Source of the DNA: Lenzites betulinus
Lineage: Eukaryota; Basidiomycota; Agaricomycetes; Polyporales; Polyporaceae
Direction: 5' to 3'
DNA length: 64,000 nucleotides
NCBI GenBank assembly: GCA_022264855.1
Contig: JABYQU010000007.1
Coordinates: 434,001-498,000, forward strand
The notes under the pieces are model-generated. The model worked only from the letters and a program-made list of their open reading frames with translations, did no database searches and was not told the origin of the DNA. Both the position numbers and the translations under genes were made by a program. Below are positions 1 to 10,974 of this stretch, piece by piece (position 1 is the stretch's first letter; every line of letters begins with the position of its first letter).

Positions 1-78
1 AAGTGTCATGGTGTACGTCTATGCTGAGGTACGTCATCATACTCAGACCCGTTAGTCGGTTTCTAACTCTCCGCGCAG

Positions 79-1087
79 AACGGCTTGCCCCCCCCCTGGA
101 GCTCACCGCCGAAGGCATCAATCGAGGCGCGCGTGTCGAGTTCGTCTTCGGACAGCCTCTGCTGAATGACGTGCTCGGCATAGACAAGACTTCTTGCAAG
201 AAGAAGACATTCCAGATGTGGCTCCACAACGCCCGCGAGTGGTCCGAATATCCTAAAGCGCACTCCGCTGTGTTCCTCCCGCATGGACAAGCTGTACTCT
301 ACAAGGCCGAAGACGTCTACGACATGCCAGAGCTCCAGGTGTTCCAAGCCCTTGTGGCTCCCATCGGCAGTACCCATTCACGCCCTCGTAACACCGAGTC
401 ACCCCCCCCTGCCTGTCCTCGCTGCTAGAGCATGCGCTCGACGCCGACTTCCCTTCCTCCTCTCCGGCTCGCTCGGCTCAATCCGTCTCAAGCCCACGTT
501 CGCGCCACTCCCACTCACTCGAGTTGGGCCCTGCTGTGCGTGAAGATGCCATTCCGTCTTCATCGTCCTTGCGAAGTCGCCCGCGCCGCTTTGTCACCCC
601 CATCCGGTCATTCAGCCCAGACTTAGAGGATTCTCCGCGGGAGCCGTTTGACCCGTCAACCGTGTCCTGTCCCGATCTGCCAGACGCCATGGAGCTTGTG
701 CGCCGCCACTGGGCATCCAAACAACTCCCTATCCTGGCAGAGCCGCCAGCGAGCAAGTATGCCGACACAGGAGGCCCAAGCAAGCCGTCCACTGTTGCCC
801 TGGGCAAGCGACGTGCCAGGTCCCATTCGGCATCTCCGGAGCCTAAACGGCTTCACTACGCGCATCGGAACCACACCCCAGCCAAGACTCTCGCGACCCT
901 GGGCAATCCGGTGAAGACCGAAGACTCTGAGCTCGCTCTTAGTGGCATGGCCCCCCCTCGCGCGCAACCACCCCGCAGAAACCCCGTGTTCACGCCCGCG
1001 GATGTTATTGAGATTTCTGACGACGACGCTCCCCGCGTTGACCTGGTGGATGGGAAGAATTATATAGTTATTTCTGATGACGAGTAG
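79..1087 (+). CDS. Partial gene: C-terminal part of a disordered protein ending in two SUMO-interaction-like motifs
   Basis: Only the 3' part lies in the window. The model is exon 79-387 (entering after a likely acceptor at 77-78) and exon 429-1087, joined over a 41-nt pyrimidine-rich intron 388-428 that keeps the frame; stop at 1085-1087. The first about 100 residues look globular (VEFVFGQPLLNDV, MWLHNAREW, FLPHGQAVLYKAEDVY). The rest is Ser/Pro/Arg-rich and probably disordered, with basic stretches such as GKRRARS. The last about 30 residues contain DVIEISDDDAP and, at the very end, NYIVISDDE: hydrophobic cores followed by acidic residues, the usual form of SUMO-interaction motifs. The neighbour at 1481-5005 has the same style, so the two may belong to one lineage-specific nuclear family (inference). 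I do not recognise the globular part. The 41-nt intron is unusually short, so that junction is the weakest point. Confidence 0.5.
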
Positions 1088-1480
1088 TACATGTACTTCA
1101 TAATAGCTATCTTGTTACGAATTACTTGTGTTTCGATGGCTCACCGGCTTCCTTACTATAACCCGGCCACTAAGATAGATCGACGCTATGACGTCGTTCA
1201 ATAATGCAAGGCCGACGGGAGCGGAGAAACCAAGCGCGCAGCGTCCGAATGTATCGGGCCACGCGCATTGTCCAACCAGCTGCGGTAGAAACGCGACCCT
1301 GTCTGGTCCAAATTCAACAATGCGTACGCCTGGGCCTTCTTTTGAACCACGTCGTATGCATCCTCACCCCTCAAACCACTGCCAGCTTGTCTTCGCCCAC
1401 CGTCCTTCGCTACCGACGCTCTACAATACCCGTGCACGCCACTCTGAACACTGATCAGCCCACACCGCCGACGTTCCGCC
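1088..1480. other. Intergenic, no gene seen
   Basis: This is the spacer between two plus-strand genes of similar style. All frames contain stops or only short open stretches, and I see no tRNA, repeat or transposon signature. It presumably holds the 3' end of the upstream gene and the promoter of the gene starting at 1481. Confidence 0.5.
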
Positions 1481-4400
1481 ATGCCTTCCAAACCCCCCCG
1501 CGTTGTGTCTTCGGAAGAGAACGACGCGCCGCAGCCCGCGCGCACGCCCAAGGTGAAGAAGCCTGCGCGCGCCGTGTCTTCGGACGAGGATGACGCGCCA
1601 CGCGCCGCCACCACGCGCAAGGGCAAGAAGCCTGCACGCGCCGCGTCTTCCGACGACGAGGACGAACCACAGCCCGCGCGCACACCCAAGGTGAAGAAGC
1701 CTGCGCGCGCCGTGTCTTCGGACGAGGACGACGCGCCACGCGCCGCCACCACGCGCAAGGGCAAGAAGCCTGCACGCGCCGCGTCTTCCGACGAAGAGAA
1801 CGAACCACAGCCCGCGCGCACGCCCAAGGTGAAGAAGCCTGCGCGCGCCGTGTCTTCGGACGAGGACGACGCGCCACGCGCCGCCACCACGCGCAAGGGC
1901 AAGAAGCCTGCCCGCATCACGTCTTCCGACGAAGACGACGAGCCACGGCCCGCGCGCAACCTCAAGGGGAAGAAGTCCGCTCGCCCCCCCTCTTCCGACG
2001 GAGACGACAAACCGCAGCCCGCCGCCACGCGTAAGGGCAAGAAGCCTGCCCGCATCACGTCTTCCGACGAAGACGACGAGCCACGGCCCGCGCGCAACCT
2101 CAAGGGGAAGAAGCGCCTTCGCAGTCCTGACTCATCCTCAGACAACGACCAGCAGGCGCAGCGCCCTCGGAAGCAGCACAAGAAACGCTCTTCGCTACCC
2201 AACACTCATCCATCGTTGCGCAAGCCCGGAAGTCGTTTTGAGTGGCGCAACAAGGAGAACCACAAGCCGGCTGAGTGGCTCGCCCAATTCGTGGACGAAC
2301 TGGATGCCTTCGACGAGGCCAAAGCGCGATATACGCGTGAAACCCAGATCGCCACCGAGTGCATCGACAAGTTCCAATTTCCCGGGGAGACTGACGGCGA
2401 CATGGAAACGGTGAGTGATATCATCATACTATACGACCCAACACACTGATCCCCCACTCCAGCGTATTCATACCTTCTTCAAGAACCGACTCCAGCAGCG
2501 CCACAAGGCTATCCGGGAATTGAAAGATCAAAATGCGCAAGAGAACGACAAGGATCGACTCATGAAGCGCGAAGAGTCGATCAAGGCGGAACTGGCCCCC
2601 CTTTTGAAGAATTTGAAAGCACGAGCCCCCTCCGCGTCGGAGCTGTGGGCAGCAGCGCACAAGGATCTGGTAGAAACACATCGAGATGAACTTGGGGGGG
2701 ACATAGGTGCCAGGCAACAAGCCAAGGCGGAACTTTTCCGAGCTCTCAGCCCGGAGGTACAAGCAATGTGGGCCGCGAAGGCGCAGGAGGCCAAGGACCA
2801 ATGGCTCAATGATCCTGACGCCTACCTAAAGTTCGTATAGTCATCTTTCACCACGTCTGAGCATAATTAACGTCCACTTAGGAATCAAGACGGCTTCCCC
2901 GACCTCCTCGCTAAACATCTACGAGGATTTGTTGGGTTCGGACCGAGTCAAATAGGCTCAGCGGTCATGCATCTGCGCCTCGCTTACCGCAACGCAGCGG
3001 GAACAATCGAGAGTGACCAGTACGTCTACAAGCAAATGAAAGCGATATTTGATCTCTAACATGGTACACAGATTCACCATCCGTTGCGACGATAGTGTCC
3101 TTCCTTTCAGTGACTTCCAAGGAGGACCGCCTGAAGCAGAACTGAACCGATGGGATCAATACCTCGAAGTGGCACTACGTAAGGGTGCTAACTACTTCCT
3201 AGTCAAACATTGACTAACTTGTCTGCCGTAGCGGCCAACCCAAAGCGGCGCGATTCTCGCCTCGAGTTTGATGACAGTGGTCACGCCATCCTGCCTGAAT
3301 TCGATCCTACGTGGAACATGGTGCAGGCGGCCGAAATATTAGATGCATGGTTGGCTGCACTCTGGGGTGAGTTCTCGACCACACAAGCTTACAATGAACG
3401 ATCTTTGACCATGCATTTTGTAGCTGAAGCAAATCGAGATGGAGATGGCTCATCGTTGCATTGGGCAGCTCTTCAAGACGACATCAAAGAGTATATACCG
3501 GCGACCTGGCATACCGCCCGCATCGCACAGCCGTCGACGCTGCCCGTACATTTGCTTCCTGCGTTGTACGTTAGGCTCTACGAAGCACAGGAAACTCTGG
3601 ATGCCTTCAGGTGGCAGAAACGCACTCGCAACACCCCACCTGTGCCTCAAGGGTCACACACCGCCTTGCCCAGCACCCCTAGTCGAACGAACAAGATAAT
3701 ATACACGTCGCCGTCCAAACGCACCTCTACCACTTCGCGGCTAACTTCACCTGCCCAAGGGAGTAGCCTCTTATGGCCGCCCACACCACCAGCGCGCGAG
3801 TCTCCCACGAACGAGCCGACCAACGCGCCCCGAACACCACGCGAACCTACGCCTCGGCCAGTCCGTCCCCATTCCACTGCTGTAGCACCTCATGATGGCA
3901 ACACCCCTTTGGCTACAATCCCAGAAGTAACCGCAGCGGATGTGGGCCTGCCGGGCTGGGCAGTACTCCCTGACGAGAGGTCGTCAAGTGCGTCGGTCAT
4001 AGAGCTCATAGGTGACAGCGAGCACGCTGCGCGATCTGGAACGGAACGCGCCACCCCCGGTGTCTCCGGCGATCACGTACCCAACACGTCACCTGTACCG
4101 TCGCCACTGCCCTCCGCCTCGCGCAAACGGCTCTCGAAGGCGCGTCCGGCGCACTTGTCTGATGACGAGCAACCCGCCCCTGCTAGCGTGTCCAACAACG
4201 CGGAAGACAGCGACTCCCCTGTGCCGCCACCGCCCTCGCGCAAACGGCTCTCGAAGGCGCGTCCGGCGCGCTTGTCTGATGACGAGCAACCCGCCCCTGC
4301 TAGCGTGTCCAACAACGCGGAAGACAGCGACTCCCCTGTGCCGCCACCGCCCTCGCGCAAACGGCTCTCGAAGGCGCGTCCGGCGCGCTTGTCTGATGAC

Positions 4401-5005
4401 GAGCAACCCGCCCCTGCTAGCGTGTCCAACAACGCGGAAGACAGCGACTCCCCTGTGCCGCCACCGCCCTCGCGCAAACGGCTCTCGAAGGCGCGTCCGG
4501 CGCGCTTGTCTGATGACGAGCAACCCGCCCCCGCTAGCGTGTCCAACAACGCGGAAGACACCGCCATTAGCCTATCCGACGACGCAGAAGACGCGCCACG
4601 GCCCTCGACCTCGCGCAAACGGCGCTCGAAGGCGCGTCCGGCGCGCGTGTCCCACGACAAGCAACCCAGCCTCATCAGCCTGTCTGACCACGAGGAAGAC
4701 GTGGGGTCCCCTGCGTCGCCAGTACCCTCAACCTCGCGCAAGCACTCACAGCAGCAAGGTCGGACCACACGCCAGCTAGAGAGTGCCAGGGAGGAGGGCC
4801 CCTCCGCCAAACGGTAATGCTATTACACCTTGGTCTATATTCTTATAACTAATAACATGCATGGTACAGCAGAAGGAAGCAGGCTGTGCCGGAAGGTCCT
4901 CCGCGTGAGACACGAGGGGCGCGCGCTGCGCGGGAGGCTGCGAGCAAGCCTGTCACTCGGAAACGTGCCGACACCAAGGCGCAGCGGGGACGGGGCCGTA
5001 AGTGA
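1481..5005 (+). CDS. Large repeat-rich acidic/basic nuclear-looking protein, 7 exons, about 1067 aa
   Basis: Exons by splice reading: 1481-2410, 2463-2830, 2882-3019, 3072-3178, 3232-3366, 3424-4813, 4870-5005; phases agree and the total is 1068 codons. Residues about 15-215 are 23-residue repeats alternating a CK2-like acidic block (SSDEDD) with a basic block (TRKGKKPAR). The middle (exons 2-5) looks folded and partly helical: FFKNRLQQRHKAIREL, DGFPDLLAKHLRGFVGFG, and a Trp-rich segment near LDAWLAALW. Exon 6 carries nearly four copies of a 39-residue unit centred on RLSDDEQPAPASVSNNAED, plus SIM-like strings (SVIELIGDSE, AISLSDDAED, LISLSDHEED). The last exon is Lys/Arg-rich and ends RGRGRK. 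The 57-nt intron 3367-3423 is in frame, so a retained form is possible. The TGA lies inside a GTAAGT, so an extra downstream exon cannot be excluded. Probably a chromatin or SUMO-linked scaffold (inference); no catalytic motif is seen. Confidence 0.65.
1540..2115 (+). repeat. In-gene tandem repeat, about 69-bp unit (23 aa)
   Basis: The coding sequence cycles through KKPAR-[A/V/I]xSSDEDD-xP-xA-TRKG about eight times, with two alternating sub-versions (one with RTPKVKKPARAVSS, one with TTRKGKKPARAASS). The near identity of neighbouring copies at the DNA level implies recent unequal exchange or slippage. Confidence 0.85.
4116..4557 (+). repeat. In-gene tandem repeat, 117-bp unit (39 aa), nearly four copies
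   Basis: The same anchor recurs at 4233, 4350 and 4467, giving an exact 117-bp period. Units are almost identical; the first differs near its start (CACTTG for CGCTTG) and the last has one CCC/CCT change. Because the unit is a multiple of three, copy number can vary without breaking the gene, so it should be polymorphic between strains (inference). Confidence 0.9.
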
Positions 5006-7339
5006 CGATAGGATTATCTGTTTTGGTGAACATGTAGGATCATCTGGATGTATGTAGTTGAACTTGTGTACAATCACATGTCGCAGGATCATGGTAATTG
5101 TGTACTAAAAACAACTTCACGGAGCACCTCCTGTTCTGCTGCTTGAGCGTCGGCCGCGCGAGGTAGACCACTTGCGGCGCTGGCGGAGGGCGGAAGGCAA
5201 CGGAGGGCGACTTAGACCAGCGTTTACCCCGTACGTCCATCGGCATTAGAACTTTGCGCTCGCCGGTATAGAGCATGACGCCGCCCAAAGGGCATCTTCG
5301 AAACCGAACGCGAGGGCCGCCGGCTTGCCAGAATTGCGCAGAGACAACACTCGCGGTGGCCATTCCGGTGCGAACAGTATGCGAGAGGAACGTCTTCGAG
5401 CGTGTGCCCCTATATACGCACAAGGTCTACGCCGACGCTTATATGCATTTCTTTACTACGAAGTAGTGAGAATTGAGTATATATACCAGGGCTTTAGGCT
5501 AAATGTCAAGGTCAAATATACCGCGACAATACGGGCGCTTGAGCCACGGTAAACGCGCACTCGCTTCTGAACGAAGTTGCATCATGGTTCGAATCTACTT
5601 CCACTATGTACTTGCGATACAGCATCGTCTGAGCTGAATTCCAATCTCTCTCATACCCAAATCCGTAGAAGATCCTGAATACTCAGACCGAGACTATCGA
5701 CTACGGGATTTAACCGCATTGCCAGTACTGGTACGTCACTCAACCCGCACTCCCATCTCGACTGATATCCTCTACAAGTTCGACGCACACGTCTGCGATC
5801 GTATTTGGGATCGCTTAGACCACCGCCGCGAACACCACGGCAAAACTGAGTTAACACGGAATCCTACAGCATTACATAGTACGGCCTAGCCTACCGTGCT
5901 AGTATGCATCGCGATAGGCTGAGGGATAGTATCGTGCGCGGATGATGTTCCATATAAGAAACTGAACGTCGTGAGTGTTCTCAGTAAACTGACCCTTGTC
6001 GTCGTATATCAGACTCTCTGCTTTCTTAGGATGGGAATACAAACACAGATGCCGGCTATATATGACCATAGGATCCCCGGGAACCCACGTATGTATGTCT
6101 CAAGCTTTTTACAGTCAAACTCGACGTGCCAATAGGTGAATGCGTGCGTCTTAGGTTTGAGGGCGCAATATAGATTCCGGCTGATGATACGTCAGGAAAC
6201 TAGGGATATAGGGGATACATCTCTCCGATACATTGCCAAGCCGAGCCTGCTGATATGGGAATGTACGCCTCTCAGCTCACGTTCTATGACGAAGCATACT
6301 TCTGAATAGAATGGACTGCCAAAGACAACAGGGAAACAGGGCGAGTACGTAATGGACGTACGGCTGTGAACGTCTGCTGGAACTCCCTCAGCTCGAACGA
6401 TCGCAATCGTTGTAACCGCGAGGGTCGTGTGCGACTCAAGACCCTGAACTCGTACGCATAATATCACTCTTCTGTATACATCGAGGCGACTCAATTCTAT
6501 ACCGAACTAGATGCGGCGGTGCACGGGTGCATCACCTGATCACCTGGTGGCATGCTATCGCGACATCGGCGTGGCGTGTTGTGATATCGAAGCCGTGGAC
6601 ATGCTTTCACGACACTTCCTTCCCTTCAAATGTGAATCGTGCACATACGCGTGTTGTCTGCGGCAACGGCGTGAGACGGTAAGAAAATATGACGAGTCAT
6701 GCGACGTCCTGGAGCATGATAGTGGTATGATCTACTGGGGAACTTAAATAGCATGGATGTGTCGGTGCGATATCTCCAGAATACCCAATTATTCCGCATG
6801 GTGGAACACCGCCGCCGTCAGCGGGGACGTCGGCAAGTACATCATGCGAAAACATCTTGCTCTACTATTAACTTGCTTCCTTGACAGATCACCGGCGCGC
6901 ATACCGTACACTGCGATCATTGACTTTTGTAGCCTGCGATCATCGACTTTTGTATCGGGAAAACCGTGCTTGTATGCACTGCTGCAATCCCGATGCACTT
7001 CTGTTACATAAAATCTTCCTGAGCATTTGGAGAATGGTGAGTACAAGTGACCGCTGCTCTGTCTCGGCCCATCCATGGTGACTCATCTGATCATTTAGAT
7101 TCAAGGGTTGAAACGTGTTCTCTTGAACTGGTACAATGACTCCCACAATCTCTGTAAGCGACACCGCTCCTGCCAGAGAAAGTTTAATGACATGACCACA
7201 TTTTTGATAAGCTGATGCGCCCTGCAGTTCCAAGCGTTCCGCAGTATTAACCTCTCGTCACCCAAAAATGAAATAGTTTCACATTTATAAGGAACCGTGG
7301 GCTCTCTGAAGTACAAGGCTAACCACCCTGTCTGCCAAG
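5006..7339. other. Gene-poor stretch, no confident gene
   Basis: Six-frame reading gives only short open stretches. A weak AN1-finger-like string (HFLPFKCESC) at 6511-6747 is discussed under findings. A 23-bp direct repeat (unit about CTGCGATCATTGACTTTTGT) lies at 6911-6958. I see no transposase or RNA gene. Composition is more AT-rich and stop-rich than the flanking genes. Confidence 0.45.
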
Positions 7340-7624
7340 ATGTCAGCAGTTGTGAAGAGCTATGAGGTATGTCTCTGTACATCAAGGATTCTACTTTACC
7401 ATGTTGGACACTAACAGACAATAGCCAGGAGATCGGGTTGGATTTGTGATGGAGAACAACAAGTTTTATATCGCAACTATCCTATCAACGGAAGTCATCG
7501 AGGTATGCAGTCACACAACTCAAGGTACCCATACTAACGATCTTCTGTATAGCATCAAAAATTTGCTGTTGTCCGTTTCCGTGTCAACAGCACCGGCAAG
7601 GATCATACATATAAACTCCCGTAA
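7340..7624 (+). CDS. Small spliced gene, about 58 aa, unknown function
   Basis: Three short exons, 7340-7366, 7425-7502 and 7553-7624, give an open 58-residue protein. Splice signals are good: GTATGT..CTAACAG..ATAG for intron 1, and GTATGC..TACTAACGA..TATAG for intron 2. The product starts MSAVVKSYEPGDRVGFV and contains KFYIATILSTEVIE and FAVVRFRVNSTGKDH, an alternating beta-rich pattern that recalls small barrel folds such as Tudor or SH3-like domains (inference from pattern only). The stop TAA is inside a GTAATG, so a further intron (7621-7673) with about 18 more codons is possible. I do not recognise the family. Its length and spread explain why ORF-based annotation would miss it. Confidence 0.45.
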
Positions 7625-8016
7625 TGAACTTCTAAGCTGCTGCTCACGCTCATAAACTGACAGGCAGCTTGGATATCCACCAGTGTTTATATTCTTTACC
7701 ATGTCTGACAGGTTGCCATTGTAGTGCATAGTACATAGATAGCGCGTCCCATATTGCATGCTTTTTGATCCAAAACGGCGACGGTCAAGAGTGATCACGA
7801 TGCCCGTGGACGCCGTGTCAACTGAATAACCGAACTAGCGGCCGTTACGAGAGCTGATCCATCAAGCACCAGCTTCCATTGCACACGATGATATAACTCA
7901 GGTCGGTACCGCTGCCAGCCCACCCTGCCGGTACAGTACATAAAGGTTACACCGCACGGTCAATAGACTCTACCTCAGTCCATGCACTGCACCTCGACTC
8001 AGACCACAGATATCTG

Positions 8017-8816
8017 ATGTCAGACACCTCGCCGTCTCCCCAATGTGTGGTATGCGGTACGCAATCAGCGCTACTTTGCGCCTTATGCAAGACCGGGCCC
8101 GCATTTTGCTCGCATGTTCATTATCTTCAGGTACGGAGCTTCATGCTTGAGAAGATTTGCGCCACCCGATACTTACCAGCTCCGATAGTATTGGCCAACC
8201 CACCAAAACGAGTGCGCGCATGCACGACGCGGAGTCAAATATTCTCTCCTAGATCGGATGGGAGCTCAGACTCGGACTTGCGCACTGCCCGAGTCCCCGC
8301 TGTCATCGTTCGCGACTCCTGTCGCCGTCGCCAGTATCTATCAACACGACGTCCTCGGATTCATACTGGAAGCAAGTCACCGTGAGGATTCCTAACTTTC
8401 CCGTCTGTAGACTACGTTAACCTTGTCTTAATTCACCAGCTGAACCTCGCTACGAGCAAATAACATGCTCAGTGGCTGTTGTCGATGGCGAGTCCCCGTA
8501 TACGGCCCCTCATTTATCGGCGTTCTTCCCTGGAGGACGAGGATGTCATATTCTCCATTACGACGCTGCTATGTCCACAGTTTCCAAGCCGTACCACATC
8601 TTCTACAGTGTACCGTCATACACCACCCAGTCTCACCCAAACATCGCAATCGCAAACCTCGTAAACGACGTACCGGGACACCTCGGAGTTTCGTGGCCGG
8701 GAAACGTTGTAGTCTTGAAGTTTACAGATAGCACTTGTCTTCGCTACGAGAACTTCGGCGAGGAGGACATTCAGAATATCCGGATGCACTTTGCACTCTT
8801 TGGCCGACGACGGTAG
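8017..8816 (+). CDS. MYND zinc-finger protein, 227 aa, 3 exons
   Basis: Exons 8017-8130, 8189-8381 and 8440-8816; both introns are 58 nt and phases fit (684 nt including stop). Residues about 10-45 form a MYND finger: CVVC, then CALC, then FCSHVHYLQ, then across the intron WPTHQNEC, matching the family order C-x2-C, C-x2-C, [FY]C, H, H-x3-C. The remaining about 180 residues are a lineage-specific domain with HILHYDAAM, PGHLGVSWPGNVVVLKF and a Tyr/Asp-rich end. MYND fingers bind proline-rich peptides; no SET domain is present, so methyltransferase activity is not expected. It faces a diverged paralogue at 9139-9937. The model is supported by that paralogue sharing both domains. Confidence 0.8.
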
Positions 8817-9138
8817 GCAGATATGTACGAAATTGCACCATGTAACGATTTCGAGTACTTCCCCATACACCAGTACTTCCCCATGCACCTTTACATCGCC
8901 AAAATTCCACGCCCTAGCCTAGATTATCGAAAAACACATGTTTAACTGCTACGGAGCGCATTCAATATCTTATTACATGCCTCGAGACCGCGTCAAGTTA
9001 TAACTCATACATCCGATCTACACATAGTGCCTTGGATAAGTCAGGAGCTCTAAAGATGCGGAGAATTGAGATTGCTCGACTCGTGACAAGTACTACCTTC
9101 GATACGATCCGGCTAACACGTATATCATACATCTAGCA

Positions 9139-9937
9139 CTAAAACTCCAGCTCCCACATTCCGGGATGAATCGTAAAGTAAGCTCGCACGTCGTCGATGT
9201 CCATCTCAACCATATCCTCGTAAGACATACAAAGTGCGCTGGAGTACTTCAACACAACGACCGTACCTGGCCAGGACACAACCCGAGAGGACGAATTACA
9301 TCCTACTAGCGCCGCAACAGCCCGATTGAAATGTACGTGCTTGACGAACGTATAAGAACAATAGAGGAGATGGAGAGGTTTATCCCGAGGCAATCGAAAC
9401 CGATCATAATGCAATACCAGAGCAGCTTGGCCATGAGGGAATAAGGTCGACAGCTCGGGAATGGACCACGGCCGTTTCCCATCAAGTACAGCTGTGTATA
9501 GAGTAATCGGGAGGAATTGTGGCCAATCTGGACGTTCTCACAGTCAGAACATGCAATCTTTTAAGCGAGCGAGTATAAGCTGTACGGACTGTCGCATTCT
9601 TTTAGAACATAACCCGTGACGACGCTGGTGCGAACCTCAACCATCATGGACTGGGTGTGGACGGACGCGGACAATTGTGGGGTAGGGACGAGTAGTTGTA
9701 GCCCCCTGCGCGGTGGCGTCTGGACAAGTGCATGGACCTGGTGCCAGTGCTGCGCGTGACTGTATCAGTAATTAAGTATCACTGCCAAGCCCGGAAAACG
9801 AGACTCACTTCATTGAAATGAACAAGCGAACAAAACCCCAACAACCTACTACAAATCACACATCGTAAAGTGGCAGGGCACGGACAAAACGAGCAAGAGG
9901 GTATCGAGGGAACGGGCGAAACCAGAGAACGATCCAT
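9139..9937 (-). CDS. MYND-like zinc-finger paralogue, about 220 aa, 3 exons
   Basis: Read on the minus strand: exon 1 9937-9809, exon 2 9749-9614, exon 3 9536-9139 (663 nt including stop). Exon 1 holds CSFCPCPATLRCVIC and FCSLVHFNE, aligned with the finger of the gene at 8017-8816; exon 2 begins HWHQVHALV. The last cysteine of the finger is replaced and the histidine spacing is shifted, so the second zinc site may be lost. Exon 3 aligns with the partner's C-terminal domain: LFPHGQAALVLHYDRF, then VVSWPGTVVVLKYSS, then an acidic tail. The two genes converge with about 320 bp between stops. The exon 2/3 junction (77-nt intron) is the least certain; exon order and domain match are clear. Confidence 0.65.
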
Positions 9938-10974
9938 CCTGAGAGTCGATTGGGCTCGCCGCTATATATACGTGTCATACGTCAAACATGTGACATTGTT
10001 TACACCATTCAACAGAGCCACACAACGTTGTCTAGGGAACATCCGAGGCGTGCCGACATATCATATCATACATCTCACTGTCTATCGTAAGAAGCTGCGG
10101 GACGTCCGGCACATTGCGGACGTGCTGACCTTATGCGGATTCTTAAGTCGAGAATGATCCCATAGACGAACAGCATCGTACTGGCGACATAGATAACAGT
10201 CCTCACCTGCAAGTCACCGGATACGACACGGGGTGAATATCGAGGAATATCTGCAATCAGAGGCTTGACACACTCACCAGACGGGATAGGTCGTTATCTT
10301 TCGAACCCCTACGTCGTGGGTCATATCGTTAAATATACAAACTGTACAACTGCTGTCAGCACTACACGCGAGCGATATTCGTGATAGATATACATACGCA
10401 CATGTCCAACCACTGTACCACGTCCAGAGTGGGATTCACCCAGTTGAAACGTGCTGTACGGCGGTCAGCGAGCTCTAGCGAGCTATAGAACGAGACGAGA
10501 CGTACTAAAGATACGCCTAACATCCGCACGGGATGCCTACTACCGTTCCACCATTGTCGGCCTTGCTACGTTATTAGTGAGCTTGCGTAAATGGCTATAC
10601 AATGATCAGCGGCACGTACCTTCCATGGACGCAATCGGCACGCGGGCGAGAGCGGAAGATACTAGACCATGCGCAACCAGAGATAAGAGCGAGGCCAACA
10701 GTGAGCACTACTATGTCTAGCACATATGCTGCAGAATAGCTTCGTGAAGGAGGTCGAGGAAGAGTGATGCGTGGCGGCGAATGGGCTGATGAAAGAATCA
10801 AACGTTGCGAGCGCGCTTAACGGCGCGGCTTCCCTCTGGTGTTTGTCCCTGTTTGTCGACCTCTCACTAACACCAGCCGCGTTGAAGGAGAAGATAAATA
10901 GCTCAGATATGGAGATGATCACGGTTTGTTACATTCAGTTAAGCATCAATGAATAGATCGGACACGGACAACAA
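9938..10974. other. Intergenic, no confident gene
   Basis: Several short open stretches occur on both strands, including a hydrophobic one on the minus strand near 10595-10801 (VLDIVVLTVGLALISGC). None has supporting homology or splice partners that I could find. The region lies upstream of the minus-strand MYND gene and downstream of the minus-strand kinase. Confidence 0.4.

Noticed and set aside
9870..10157. Plus-strand frame vaguely like the C-terminal domain of the MYND genes
   Set aside because: Only scattered similarity (PFNRA, RGV) and it overlaps exon 1 of the minus-strand MYND gene.
10595..10801. Hydrophobic minus-strand frame that might be the start of a membrane phosphatase
   Set aside because: One hydrophobic segment without catalytic motifs or following exons.
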